Shown here one piece after another: positions 12,370 through 13,742 of a stretch of DNA of 13,782 nucleotides. The translations under genes were made by a program, and so were the position numbers. Positions within the stretch are counted from its first letter, which is position 1. Each line of letters begins with the position of its first letter. The notes beneath the pieces are model-generated. The model was not told the DNA's origin. It searched no databases and saw nothing but the letters and a program-made list of their open reading frames with translations. The stretch covers positions 102,592-116,373 of the forward strand of contig MU647236.1 of the NCBI GenBank assembly GCA_026770585.1, read 5' to 3'. This stretch comes from Baffinella frigidus (lineage: Eukaryota; Cryptophyceae; Cryptomonadales; Baffinellaceae).

Positions 12370-13742
12370 CGCGAAAGCGAGCGAGAGCGAAAGCGAGCGA
12401 GAGCGAACGCGAGCGAGAGCGAGAGCGAACGCGAGCGAGAGCGAACGCGAGCGAGAGCGAGAGCGAACGCGAGCGAGAGCGAACGCGAGCGAGAGCGAGA
12501 GTGAAAGCGAGCGAGAGCGAGCGAGAGCGAGCGAGAGCGAGCGAGAGCGAGCAAGAGCGAGCGAGCGAGAGACAGCGAGAGACAGCGAGAGAGGCGAGAA
12601 GCGCACCGTCACCAAGGCACCCCCCCGACCCGCCCACTCTAAACCCCGAACCCGAAACCCTAACCCCTAAACCCCAAACCGTAAACCCCTGCCCCTAAAC
12701 GGTGTCGCCCTCGCAGGTGCGGACGGCCGGGCAGGACGGGTGGGGGGTGACGTCCTTCTTCCTCAAGGTGTCAGACGACGGGACGGTGTGGAAGGACGTG
12801 GAGTGCAACCGACGCTTCTACACGCCGTGGAGCGGGAGCAACACCGTGCACACCACGGCCTTCACCCCGCCCCTCACCGCGCAGTTCGTGCGGCTCTACC
12901 CGTCCGAGTACGTCAACGGCCCGCGCCTCCGGATGGAGGTGGCCTACTGCACGAAAGCAGGCTTCACGTCCAAGAAGTCGCCCCTCGCGCGGCTCCACCT
13001 GCTACCCTCCGCTGCTTTCGGGAAAGGCGGCTCGCGTGCCTCTCGGGGGGCAGCGGGCGCGGTGGTCCTCGCGCGCGCTGCGGCGAAGGCGAAGAAGGGG
13101 CAGTCGCGTGTCGACCCGTGCGGAGGAGAGCCGGCAGGGTGCAATCCTTGCCAGGAGCGCGCGCCCTTCCCCGGCCAGCTGGGCCCGTGCCGAAACGACG
13201 TGCGCTGCTTCACCCCGGCAAAGCCTGGGAACAAGGGGGGCAAGGCTGGGCTCGCCGCGCTGGCAGCTGCAGCGTGGCGGGCTGCGGAGGGGGTGGTTGC
13301 CAAGGCGACAGGCGGCGGGAGGCAGGGGGGGGGCGGGGGGGAGTGCCGCCCTGCGCTCTGTGCTGCGGGCGACGCGGCGTGCTATGCCACGGCGCTGGCG
13401 GAGCCCAAGGCGGGGGGGTACCCGGCAGTTGACTCGCCCGAGTTTTCGTGCGCGCTTTACGACGATGCGCTGTTCCGGCCCGCGGAGGGCGTGGCGCTGC
13501 GCCGCAAGTGCAAGGGCGACGCGCGCTGCAAGCACGAGGCGTGCGGGTGCATTGAGCTCGGGGACAGGTGCGTGCACGGGGCAGAGGCGCCAGGGCGTGC
13601 CAGAGCCAGCCTCCCGTCGGAGGACACCGAGCCAGACACGCCCGTGCGATCCACCGCGGATCGGGGGGGGCTGGGGGAGGGAAGGGGGGGGGCAGGGGGG
13701 GTTGTTGACGCGCACGCTTCGCCAGAGGCCTACGTTGCATGA
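39..13742 (+). CDS. Multidomain F5/8C-LamG-PAN-B-lectin protein gene, 3' part, 34 exons
   Basis: Join of 39-114, 349-528, 709-758, 996-1072, 1257-1335, 1614-1668, 1852-1911, 2354-2395, 2654-2769, 2922-3009, 3242-3376, 3633-3712, 4011-4056, 4309-4536, 4889-5167, 5538-5606, 6182-6309, 6681-6720, 6941-6991, 7324-7398, 7776-7859, 8392-8453, 8671-8786, 8886-9034, 9308-9931, 10110-10280, 10514-10578, 10819-10887, 11025-11092, 11199-11230, 11454-11525, 11809-11864, 12186-12288 and 12717-13742. Phases agree at every junction, giving 1549 residues after one leading split-codon base. Domains by residue: F5/8C tail 1-15; LamG1 26-206; F5/8C 235-361; LamG2 370-553; F5/8C 580-712; LamG3 725-985 with a PAN-like insert 750-815; B-lectin 1005-1140; F5/8C 1165-1286; Cys-rich tail. 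The modules were recognised from motifs and from each other; no database search was possible. Adhesion or glycan binding outside the cell is inferred from the domain types. The start, signal peptide and promoter are beyond the left edge. Confidence 0.85.
115..348 (+). repeat. Intron 1: mixed sequence with decayed copy of exon 2 start
   Basis: GT-AG intron. Both ends carry degenerate heptamers, but 160-285 is largely non-repetitive. Positions 253-287 resemble the first 35 bases of exon 2 with about nine differences (see findings). The motif AAAGTCTCTTT at 233 recurs at 7695 in another intron. Confidence 0.6.
349..528 (+). CDS. Exon 2: N-terminal half of LamG-like domain 1
   Basis: Residues 26-85. 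SVTGGPSLEATWG matches SSITGGPSLEQPWG in LamG2 and SATGGPAIEAPWG in LamG3. The strand-forming SYSLLMDVRLD matches TYSVLVNFRAD and TFSIVLDARLD. The exon begins GTGGGG after CCAG and ends ACACG|GTGCGA, 60 codons in phase 0. Confidence 0.88.
529..708 (+). repeat. Intron 2: CCCGAAA heptamer array
   Basis: After a short non-repetitive start, 586-622 is a run of about five CCCGAAA units. Degenerate CCCTAAA units follow, up to CCCCAG. Confidence 0.8.
709..758 (+). CDS. Exon 3: LamG1 central strand
   Basis: Residues 86-101 plus two bases of Gly102. VHTNAGLFRFPSWGANG aligns with VHGTRALLDSASWLKSTG of LamG2. It ends ACGG|GTTATT in phase 2, and the next exon restores the codon. Confidence 0.8.
759..995 (+). 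repeat. Intron 3: CCCCAAA then CCCAGAA heptamer arrays
   Basis: Nearly the whole intron is heptamers. Positions 817-927 are CCCCAAA/CCCTTCA-type units, and 928-980 is a homogeneous CCCAGAA block of about seven copies. The 3' end reads CTAACCCAG, which also supplies a CTAAC branch-point-like motif. Confidence 0.85.
996..1072 (+). CDS. Exon 4: LamG1 central segment
   Basis: Residues 102-127 plus one base. LYVSNYKLTLKGPSPSLEC aligns with LMIKDSKLTLAPTDIVCPE of LamG2 and LYVRNERFMMF of LamG3. It enters in phase 2 and leaves in phase 1 at ACTCTG|GTACAC. Confidence 0.82.
1073..1256 (+). repeat. Intron 4: degenerate CCCAAAA/CCCTAAA heptamers
   Basis: C- and A-rich degenerate heptamers throughout, closing with CGACAG. 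The donor GTACACTCC runs directly into the repeat. Confidence 0.75.
1257..1335 (+). CDS. Exon 5: LamG1 YYKFGITR ... ISLYINGF segment
   Basis: Residues 128-153 plus two bases. EYYKFGITR and ISLYINGFR match YFYKFGLTR / VSLYLNGAL of LamG2 and LAYQFGITR / VSLYLNGWK of LamG3, the best conserved part of this domain type. The downstream donor is CCG|GTACCC. Confidence 0.88.
1336..1613 (+). repeat. Intron 5: perfect CCCTAAA telomere-type array
   Basis: Positions 1449-1501 hold about seven uninterrupted CCCTAAA units, identical to the plant-type telomere repeat read on the C-rich strand. Flanks are degenerate units, with a 14-bp-family motif (GAATGTTTTACACTGA) near 1543. The acceptor is CCTAG. Confidence 0.88.
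1614..1668 (+). CDS. Exon 6: LamG1 segment after ING motif
   Basis: Completes Arg154 and encodes residues 155-172 (CGSWKPAASDNFKLTADQ). This corresponds to CASGKPFQNVAFALDSSD of LamG2. The short exon is supported by phase (1 base plus 18 codons) and by AG borders on both sides. Confidence 0.78.
1669..1851 (+). repeat. Intron 6: degenerate telomere-like heptamers
   Basis: CCCTGAA/CCCTAAA-type units interrupted by about 50 bases of non-repeat sequence at 1710-1765. It ends CACACCAG. Confidence 0.7.
1852..1911 (+). CDS. Exon 7: LamG1 FLRGESGDSSAGYVKRVQ segment
   Basis: Residues 173-192, exactly 20 codons in phase 0. It matches LTFVRGDDGQSSGGRVV of LamG2 and VLHDGDSSYETGGFVRRMQ of LamG3. A near-identical second copy lies at 2046-2105. 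CAG|GTCTGC is the donor. Confidence 0.85.
1938..2042 (+). repeat. 21-bp minisatellite, locus A
   Basis: About five degenerate 21-bp units with the core ACTAATAGTCAGCACTATAA. It is AT-rich, unlike exons and heptamers. It lies between exon 7 and its duplicate, and the same family recurs at 6325-6430 and 8008-8130. Confidence 0.85.
2046..2105 (+). other. Duplicate of exon 7 (possible alternative exon)
   Basis: Repeats exon 7 with two visible base changes (ATG to ATA at the first codon, GAC to TAC further on). It also repeats the first 15 intron bases after it. The copy keeps 60 bases, phase 0 at both ends, AAG before it and CAG|GTCTGC after it, so inclusion would add 20 residues without breaking the frame. 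The upstream AAG has a weak pyrimidine tract, so it may be intronic. Confidence 0.7.
2106..2353 (+). repeat. CCCTAAA telomere-type array, rest of intron 7
   Basis: Positions 2174-2220 are uninterrupted CCCTAAA units. Around 2262-2312 are motifs of the TTTACACTGAA 14-bp family. The intron closes with CTGCCAG. Confidence 0.85.
2354..2395 (+). CDS. Exon 8: C-terminal end of LamG1
   Basis: Residues 193-206 (VWDHVLSEANMIEQ), parallel to MWGDTLDDDAMAEASG and VWGKALTSTAMAKASG that close the other LamG modules. No GT follows. The frame-preserving junction is GAGCAG|GCTGGC, a GC donor, joined to GAGCAG|GCGGGC at 2654. Confidence 0.75.
2396..2653 (+). repeat. Intron 8 (GC-AG): AAACACC heptamers between duplicated edges
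   Basis: Positions 2455-2515 are AAACACC/AAACCCC heptamers, and 2610-2645 has CACGAAA units. Both ends carry TCGAGCAGGC.GGC.TCCC, a direct duplication of the exon junction. Confidence 0.75.
2654..2769 (+). CDS. Exon 9: linker and start of F5/8C domain 2
   Basis: Residues 207-244 plus two bases. The linker AGVPEPTFSDKGC parallels ASGCAMPTLASEAC before the next F5/8C domain. YTASSFYDSLGGY is the typical tASS...Y opening of discoidin domains. It leaves in phase 2 at GGCGG|GTACCA. Confidence 0.85.
2770..2921 (+). repeat. Intron 9: (CT)n/(CTCG)n pyrimidine array
   Basis: Positions 2776-2855 are CT, CTCG and CTCC repeats instead of heptamers, forming a long polypyrimidine stretch. The intron starts GTACCACC and the next exon starts ATACCACG, an 8-base near-duplication at the two ends. 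Confidence 0.8.
2922..3009 (+). CDS. Exon 10: F5/8C domain 2, first half
   Basis: Completes Gly245 and encodes residues 246-274. VRAWIPNPNTGSWLGMKLAK has the W.P....G.WL...L pattern of F5/8C domains and corresponds to GEWLQLDLGK in domain 3. It ends in phase 0 at AAG|GTCCCG. Confidence 0.88.
3010..3241 (+). repeat. Intron 10: CCCCTAA heptamer array
   Basis: Degenerate units, then a homogeneous CCCCTAA run at 3161-3232 (about nine copies). This is a different register and variant from the CCCTAAA arrays. The acceptor is AACTCAG. Confidence 0.85.
3242..3376 (+). CDS. Exon 11: F5/8C domain 2, VAGIATQGRRDYPQW core
   Basis: Residues 275-319. STVAGIATQGRRDYPQW is a near-diagnostic F5/8C core, with FWISVSLDEEEWTWIEG following. 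There is no GT at the end. GGGCAG|GCGCGC with a GC donor gives 45 whole codons and joins in frame to exon 12 (FPGQ-TNQN). Confidence 0.88.
3377..3632 (+). repeat. Intron 11 (GC-AG): CCCTAAA/CCCGAAA heptamers
   Basis: Degenerate heptamers over the whole length, with two 14-bp-family motifs (ACTTTACACTGAATGCTTTA) at 3543-3570. It ends CTACACCAG. Confidence 0.78.
3633..3712 (+). CDS. Exon 12: F5/8C domain 2, VKARYIRIYPRTW strand
   Basis: Residues 320-345 plus two bases of Trp346. FTRPVKARYIRIYPRTW matches FALPVKAQFIRFVVRSW (domain 3) and FTPPLTAQFVRLYPSEY (last domain). The donor splits the Trp codon, TG|GTACAAC. Confidence 0.9.
3713..4010 (+). repeat. Intron 12: AAACACT units and truncated copy of exon 13
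   Basis: It starts GTACAAC, as does the downstream exon. Positions 3788-3910 are ACTAAACA-type units. Positions 3924-3957 are a copy of the first 34 bases of exon 13 preceded by CACAG, after which an in-frame stop is reached. Exon 13 then follows a second acceptor at 4010. Confidence 0.75.
4011..4056 (+). CDS. Exon 13: end of F5/8C domain 2
   Basis: Completes Trp346 and encodes residues 347-361 (YNGWAALRAGAVLCE). This is parallel to the YQYQAMRVGALLCE that closes domain 3. It is flanked by CGCAG and GAG|GTACCT. Confidence 0.85.
4057..4308 (+). repeat. Intron 13: long CCCTAAA telomere-type array
   Basis: Positions 4104-4155 and 4208-4242 are pure CCCTAAA runs separated by CCCCAAA-containing units. 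This is one of the longest telomere-type tracts in the window. It ends CCAACCAG. Confidence 0.88.
4309..4536 (+). CDS. Exon 14: linker and N-terminal half of LamG-like domain 2
   Basis: Residues 362-437. SSITGGPSLEQPWGAGSF begins the module and TYSVLVNFRADK ends the exon. It covers the same stretch as exon 2, and its donor AAG|GTGCGA lies at the same protein position as the exon 2 donor. Confidence 0.9.
4537..4888 (+). repeat. Intron 14: (GAGACA)n / (CT)n with internal copy of exon 15 start
   Basis: Positions 4542-4640 are purine-rich GAGACA/GA repeats, and 4770-4885 is a CT array. At 4757, CCAG|GTGTACGGCACAC mirrors the start of exon 15 (GTGCACGGCACGC). The two arrays are mutually complementary and could pair in the pre-mRNA. 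Confidence 0.82.
4889..5167 (+). CDS. Exon 15: central and C-terminal part of LamG-like domain 2
   Basis: Residues 438-530. It contains YFYKFGLTR, VSLYLNGALCASGKPF and LTFVRGDDGQ. It spans, without interruption, what LamG1 encodes in exons 3-7. It ends CAG|GTCTCA in phase 0. Confidence 0.92.
5168..5537 (+). repeat. Intron 15: CCCGAAA array followed by CCCCAAA array
   Basis: Positions 5190-5370 are CCCGAAA units alternating with CGAACCC variants. At about 5373 the array changes to CCCCAAA units up to 5530. The sharp change of variant inside one intron suggests two separate local amplifications. The acceptor is CACGCAG. Confidence 0.9.
5538..5606 (+). CDS. Exon 16: end of LamG-like domain 2
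   Basis: Residues 531-553. SSGGRVVSIDVWGKAL and STAMAK parallel GGFVRRMQMWGDTLDDDAMAE of LamG3. Phase 0 at both ends, donor AAG|GTACCA. Confidence 0.85.
5892..6012 (+). repeat. Octamer array TGTTGCAG / TGTTGCTG / TGCTGCAG
   Basis: About fifteen tandem 8-bp units with two variable positions. Each TGCAG carries an AG, so it offers many potential 3' splice sites without using them in the model. Confidence 0.85.
6015..6181 (+). repeat. 66-bp repeat carrying a CTAAC and acceptor motif
   Basis: Two full units start at 6015 and 6081, and a partial third at 6147 runs into the exon. Each contains GGGTGGG.CTAAC and then GCGTGGC.CAG|GC.TCG. The third unit's CAG is the acceptor of exon 17. A related partial unit is at 5854-5905. 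Upstream acceptors in the array are not in frame with exon 17 (65- and 131-base offsets). Confidence 0.8.
6182..6309 (+). CDS. Exon 17: linker and start of F5/8C domain 3
   Basis: Residues 554-595 plus two bases. ASGCAMPTLASEACG is the inter-domain linker. ITASSVYSNN is the classic F5/8C opening. The exon leaves in phase 2 at GACCG|GTACCG. The last approximately 40 bases are copied at 6440-6481. Confidence 0.88.
6325..6430 (+). repeat. 21-bp minisatellite, locus B
   Basis: Five units with the core AGTCAGCACTATAAT. It lies between the end of exon 17 and a copy of that end, the same arrangement as locus A. Confidence 0.88.
6440..6481 (+). other. Copy of exon 17 3' end with donor site
   Basis: TGCGTCGTCTGTCTACTCC and ATCGGCGTCGACCGGT repeat the exon end with three or four differences, and GT still follows. 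It probably lies inside the intron, because the deduced protein is continuous from exon 17 to exon 18. Confidence 0.8.
6482..6680 (+). repeat. Rest of intron 17: AAACACC heptamer array
   Basis: Positions 6530-6580 carry ACCATAAACC-type units. Positions 6586-6650 are homogeneous AAACACC heptamers, the same variant as at 2455-2515. It ends ACGCAG. Confidence 0.82.
6681..6720 (+). CDS. Exon 18: F5/8C domain 3 segment (40 nt)
   Basis: Completes Arg596 and encodes residues 597-609 (YHALPHLHSNNAW). It starts GTACCA, like the preceding intron (GTACC). The short length is supported by phase and by F5/8C alignment with domain 2 (YHGHPEINSVRAW). Confidence 0.8.
6721..6940 (+). repeat. Intron 18: CCCTACA and CCCTAAA heptamers
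   Basis: CCCTACA units at 6784-6813, with CCCTAAA/CCCCAAA mixtures elsewhere. It ends AAAACCAG. The donor GTCGAACCCT merges with the array within five bases. Confidence 0.82.
6941..6991 (+). CDS. Exon 19: F5/8C domain 3, GEWLQLDLGK core
   Basis: Residues 610-626, VAAHNRQGEWLQLDLGK. W.Q.DLG is the best known F5/8C signature and recurs as SWMQIDLGEK in the last domain. Phase 0, donor AAG|GTGCGC. Confidence 0.92.
6999..7160 (+). repeat. 14-bp array TTTACACTCAATGC
   Basis: About eleven tandem 14-bp units with few changes. Related single or double units are scattered in other introns (near 285, 1543, 2265, 3545, 8520, 8580). It is a second repeat family unrelated to the heptamers. Confidence 0.88.
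7161..7323 (+). other. Unique 3' part of intron 19 with internal AG|GTGCGC
   Basis: Non-repetitive sequence. At 7216-7223 AG|GTGCGC repeats the donor of this intron (AAG|GTGCGC at 6992) and resembles the next exon start (CAG|GTGCGG at 7324), so it could be a zero-length exon. Nothing coding was recognised. Confidence 0.5.
7324..7398 (+). CDS. Exon 20: F5/8C domain 3, VRSIAGVVTQGRADANQW
   Basis: Residues 627-651. It aligns with VSTVAGIATQGRRDYPQW of domain 2 and ends in the strand SYWLE. Phase 0, donor GAG|GTCACC. The telomere-like run starts only four bases into the intron. Confidence 0.92.
7399..7775 (+). repeat. Intron 20: CCCTAA(C/A) array plus CCGGAA units
   Basis: Positions 7403-7427 are CCCTAA hexamer repeats. 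Positions 7438-7510 are mostly CCCTAAA. Positions 7547-7600 are CCGGAA/CCGAAA units. Positions 7620-7770 are mostly unique and contain AAAGTCTCTTT. It ends ACGGCAG. Confidence 0.82.
7776..7859 (+). CDS. Exon 21: F5/8C domain 3, DGSWVRLECNRVFEANSDKT
   Basis: Residues 652-679. It corresponds to DEEEWTWIEGKRIFPGQTNQN of domain 2 and DGTVWKDVECNRRFY of the last domain. Donor GAG|GTGTGT. Its last approximately 50 bases are copied twice in the following intron. Confidence 0.9.
7866..7947 (+). repeat. (GACA)n/(GACAGA)n purine array
   Basis: Tandem GACA units passing into GAGACAGA, immediately after the donor of exon 21 and before the first intronic copy of the exon end. Confidence 0.85.
7951..8001 (+). 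other. First intronic copy of exon 21 3' end
   Basis: Reads LDCNRVFEANSDTTTE against LECNRVFEANSDKTSE, with GAG|GTGCCT at the end. Taken from the AG at 7949-7950, it is 51 bases and in frame, so a rare alternative exon is conceivable, but the purine tract before it makes a poor acceptor. Confidence 0.75.
8008..8130 (+). repeat. 21-bp minisatellite, locus C
   Basis: About six units with the core GTCAGCACTATAATGG. It lies between the first and second intronic copies of the exon 21 end. Confidence 0.88.
8133..8176 (+). other. Second intronic copy of exon 21 3' end
   Basis: Reads SNRVIEANSGHATE, more diverged than the first copy, followed by GGAG|GTGCCTC. Both intronic copies share GTGCCT after the junction, so they are closer to each other there than to exon 21 (GTGTGT). 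Confidence 0.72.
8177..8391 (+). repeat. Rest of intron 21: CCCGAAA/CCCTGAA heptamers
   Basis: CCCGAAA units at 8226-8285, then degenerate units around a short unique stretch (8286-8315). It ends CTTGACCAG. Confidence 0.75.
8392..8453 (+). CDS. Exon 22: F5/8C domain 3, VKAQFIRFVVRSW strand
   Basis: Residues 680-699 plus two bases of Trp700. The donor splits the Trp codon exactly as in exon 12 of domain 2, an intron position shared by two modules. Acceptor CCAG, donor TG|GTACTC. Confidence 0.9.
8454..8670 (+). repeat. Intron 22: mixed heptamers and 14-bp family units
   Basis: CCCGAAA/CCCTGAA units with TTACACTG(C/A)ATGC motifs at 8515-8545 and 8580-8600. It ends CTCTCGCAG. Confidence 0.75.
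8671..8786 (+). CDS. Exon 23: end of F5/8C domain 3 and start of LamG-like domain 3
   Basis: Completes Trp700 and encodes residues 701-738 plus one base. MRVGALLCEKEQACDKLHL closes F5/8C, and MTSATGGP begins LamG3. It leaves in phase 1 at CCCAG|GTTTGC. The equivalent position in LamG1 and LamG2 has no intron. Confidence 0.88.
8787..8885 (+). repeat. Intron 23: CCCCAAA heptamer array
   Basis: A compact 99-base intron, of which about 80 bases are CCCCAAA units with a few changes. It ends ACGCAG. It is a minimal example of an intron made almost only of one heptamer. Confidence 0.88.
8886..9034 (+). CDS. Exon 24: LamG3 start and PAN/Apple-like insert
   Basis: Residues 739-788. IEAPWGADKF continues LamG3. 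From about residue 750 a PAN-like module begins: F765, C775, C779 and C785 in ACLAACEAMEGCVGVV, with C797 in the next exon. It ends GGGGTG|GTGAGC, the only donor here with the GTGAG consensus. Confidence 0.85.
9035..9307 (+). repeat. Intron 24: CT/CA arrays with three GTGATG starts
   Basis: Pyrimidine-rich CT, CTCC and CA repeats. CTCAG|GTGATGTGCCC at 9139 and CTCAG|GTGATGCGCCC at 9228 repeat the true exon start CACAG|GTGATGCGCGA at 9308. This is a ladder of possible zero-length (recursive) splice sites. Confidence 0.82.
9308..9931 (+). CDS. Exon 25: rest of PAN insert and LamG-like domain 3
   Basis: Residues 789-996. It starts VMRESTPSC, completing the PAN-like module to about 815. LamG3 resumes near 820-840 with GEGFMVPYSACF, TFSIVLDARLD, LAYQFGITR, VSLYLNGWKCASG and VRRMQMWGDTL. 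This 624-nt exon covers a region split by six introns in LamG1. The end is uncertain: GGAT|GTAACC (9931) uses a GT donor, while CCAAG|GATGTA (9928) would be a GA donor but fits the G-ending seen in all other exons. Both keep the frame. Confidence 0.9.
9932..10109 (+). repeat. Intron 25: degenerate heptamers
   Basis: CCCGACA, CCTGAAG and CCCGAAA-like units, more diverged than elsewhere. It ends GCACCGCAG. Confidence 0.65.
10110..10280 (+). CDS. Exon 26: start of B-lectin domain
   Basis: Residues 997-1053. DTCGAEVTFGSKNDL, then SSILREDENLHPDHFLLSSN, show the L..gq.L.s..F.L..nG layout of bulb-type lectins. NGKFRMSV is a degenerate first sugar-site strand. Phase 0, donor GAG|GTGTGC. Confidence 0.85.
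10281..10513 (+). repeat. Intron 26: CCCTAAA telomere-type array
   Basis: Positions 10330-10389 hold about eight uninterrupted CCCTAAA units, followed by mixed CCCTAAA/CCCCAAA/CCCGAAA units and the acceptor ACCAG. Confidence 0.9.
10514..10578 (+). CDS. Exon 27: B-lectin segment
   Basis: Residues 1054-1074 plus two bases of Arg1075. VYSSSRKTWSAHKEMTERD has the Trp and spacing seen between B-lectin subdomains. It exits in phase 2 at CCG|GTGAAC. Confidence 0.75.
10579..10818 (+). repeat. Intron 27: CCCCAAA array then AATAAATA tract
   Basis: CCCCAAA units at 10688-10730, then an A/T-rich AATAAATA tract at 10735-10797, unusual for this GC-rich window. The acceptor is TGACGCAG. Confidence 0.8.
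10819..10887 (+). CDS. Exon 28: B-lectin subdomain with QSNGNLVVW
   Basis: Residues 1075-1097 plus two bases of Trp1098. The motif M-Q1085-S-N1087-G-N1089-L-V1091-V-W1093 is a QxDxNxVxY sugar site with Asp replaced by Asn and Tyr by Trp, so binding at this site may be altered. Confidence 0.88.
10888..11024 (+). other. Intron 28: short GC-rich intron without repeats
   Basis: 137 bases, GTGCGT...GGGCAG, with no heptamer array apart from a few C-runs. It contains GC-rich segments (CCCCGCGGCGGCGGGG near 10961). It is the clearest exception to the repeat-built introns. Confidence 0.7.
11025..11092 (+). CDS. Exon 29: B-lectin, main sugar-site strand, first part
   Basis: Residues 1098-1120 plus one base of Gly1121. 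WCWHANTNYHGF is the W..nT linker of B-lectins, and MVLTMQSDG begins the intact sugar motif. It ends GATG|GTACCC in phase 1. Confidence 0.88.
11093..11198 (+). repeat. Intron 29: CCCTAAA-type heptamers
   Basis: Degenerate CCCTAAA units at 11105-11190, ending GAAACCAG. It is inserted inside the codon for Gly1121, in the middle of the lectin's QxDxNxVxY motif. Confidence 0.82.
11199..11230 (+). CDS. Exon 30: 32-nt micro-exon completing QSDGNLVMYD
   Basis: Residues 1121-1131 (GNLVMYDRRGR). Joined to exon 29 it gives Q1118, D1120, N1122, V1124, Y1126, the canonical mannose-binding motif, which strongly confirms both splice junctions. Donor GCAGG|GTAAAC. Confidence 0.9.
11231..11453 (+). repeat. 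Intron 30: CCCTACA heptamer array
   Basis: Positions 11240-11360 are about seventeen units of CCCTACA with a CCCTGCA sub-block at 11281-11300, then CCCTAAA and CCCGAAA variants. It ends ACGCAG. Confidence 0.88.
11454..11525 (+). CDS. Exon 31: end of B-lectin and linker
   Basis: Residues 1132-1155. VAWASGSN is the v.W.s.t ending of a B-lectin repeat, and EVAGAKTPPLDPYDA is a linker. Donor GACGCG|GTCCAA; the last 14 bases recur at 11701. Confidence 0.82.
11526..11808 (+). repeat. Intron 31: CCCTAAC, CCCGAAA and CCCCAAA arrays with exon-end copy
   Basis: CCCGAAA units at 11570-11602. CCCTACGACGCG|GTCTCC at 11700-11717 repeats the end of exon 31 with its donor. Positions 11734-11798 are a CCCCAAA array. 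It ends GAAAGCAG. Confidence 0.82.
11809..11864 (+). CDS. Exon 32: start of the last F5/8C domain
   Basis: Residues 1156-1173 plus two bases. VTFSDVMNNDEKGQYYGRG resembles the loop region that precedes the W.Q.DLG core. Assignment rests mainly on phase and position. Donor GCGG|GTAACC. Confidence 0.75.
11865..12185 (+). repeat. Intron 32: CCCTAAA units then (CT)n/(CTCACA)n array
   Basis: Heptamers at 11873-11970, then CT, CTCGCGC and CACACT repeats at 12022-12172. CACCAGGACTTCAACAC at 12009 resembles TGCCAGGACTTCAACTC inside the next exon. It ends CTTCCAG. Confidence 0.82.
12186..12288 (+). CDS. Exon 33: last F5/8C domain, SWMQIDLGEKRTVTK core
   Basis: Completes Gly1174 and encodes residues 1175-1208. 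CWRPKSNCQDFNSWMQIDLG parallels GEWLQLDLGK of domain 3. Donor AAG|GTCGGA. The last 24 bases are repeated exactly at 12594-12617. Confidence 0.92.
12289..12592 (+). repeat. Intron 33: (GA)n/(GCGAGA)n purine array
   Basis: About 300 bases of GAGA, GCGAGA and GCGAAC units with hardly any pyrimidine runs. It is the complement in composition of the CT array upstream of exon 33. Confidence 0.9.
12593..12617 (+). other. Copy of exon 33 3' end inside intron 33
   Basis: The segment GGCGAGAAGCGCACCG plus TCACCAAG is identical to the end of exon 33, but is followed by GC rather than GT. The remaining intron (12618-12716) is heptamers ending CTCGCAG. Confidence 0.88.
12717..13742 (+). CDS. Exon 34 (terminal): end of last F5/8C domain and Cys-rich tail, TGA stop
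   Basis: Residues 1209-1549. The first 78 residues finish F5/8C (VRTAGQDGWG, FFLKVSDDGTVWKDVECNRR, AQFVRLYPSEYVNG, RLRMEVAYC), with no intron where domains 2 and 3 have them. The tail (1287-1549) is Ala/Gly/Arg-rich with 14 cysteines. These fall in three clusters, from C1343 (PCGGEPAGCNPC), around ECRPALCAAGDAAC, and about 1473-1495 (KCKGDARCKHEACGC). It matches no domain I recognise and could be a disulphide-bonded extracellular segment. Base composition here is extremely GC-rich, with a Gly run at 13321-13341. A further unrecognised intron in the tail cannot be excluded. Confidence 0.85.
   Translation: MRTAGQDGWGVTSFFLKVSDDGTVWKDVECNRRFYTPWSGSNTVHTTAFTPPLTAQFVRLYPSEYVNGPRLRMEVAYCTKAGFTSKKSPLARLHLLPSAAFGKGGSRASRGAAGAVVLARAAAKAKKGQSRVDPCGGEPAGCNPCQERAPFPGQLGPCRNDVRCFTPAKPGNKGGKAGLAALAAAAWRAAEGVVAKATGGGRQGGGGGECRPALCAAGDAACYATALAEPKAGGYPAVDSPEFSCALYDDALFRPAEGVALRRKCKGDARCKHEACGCIELGDRCVHGAEAPGRARASLPSEDTEPDTPVRSTADRGGLGEGRGGAGGVVDAHASPEAYVA

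Noticed and set aside
12004-12698. Arg-Glu repeat frames on the plus strand and Ser-Leu-Ala-Arg frames on the minus strand
   Set aside because: Translations of the GA and CT arrays in introns 32 and 33. The protein is continuous when they are spliced out.
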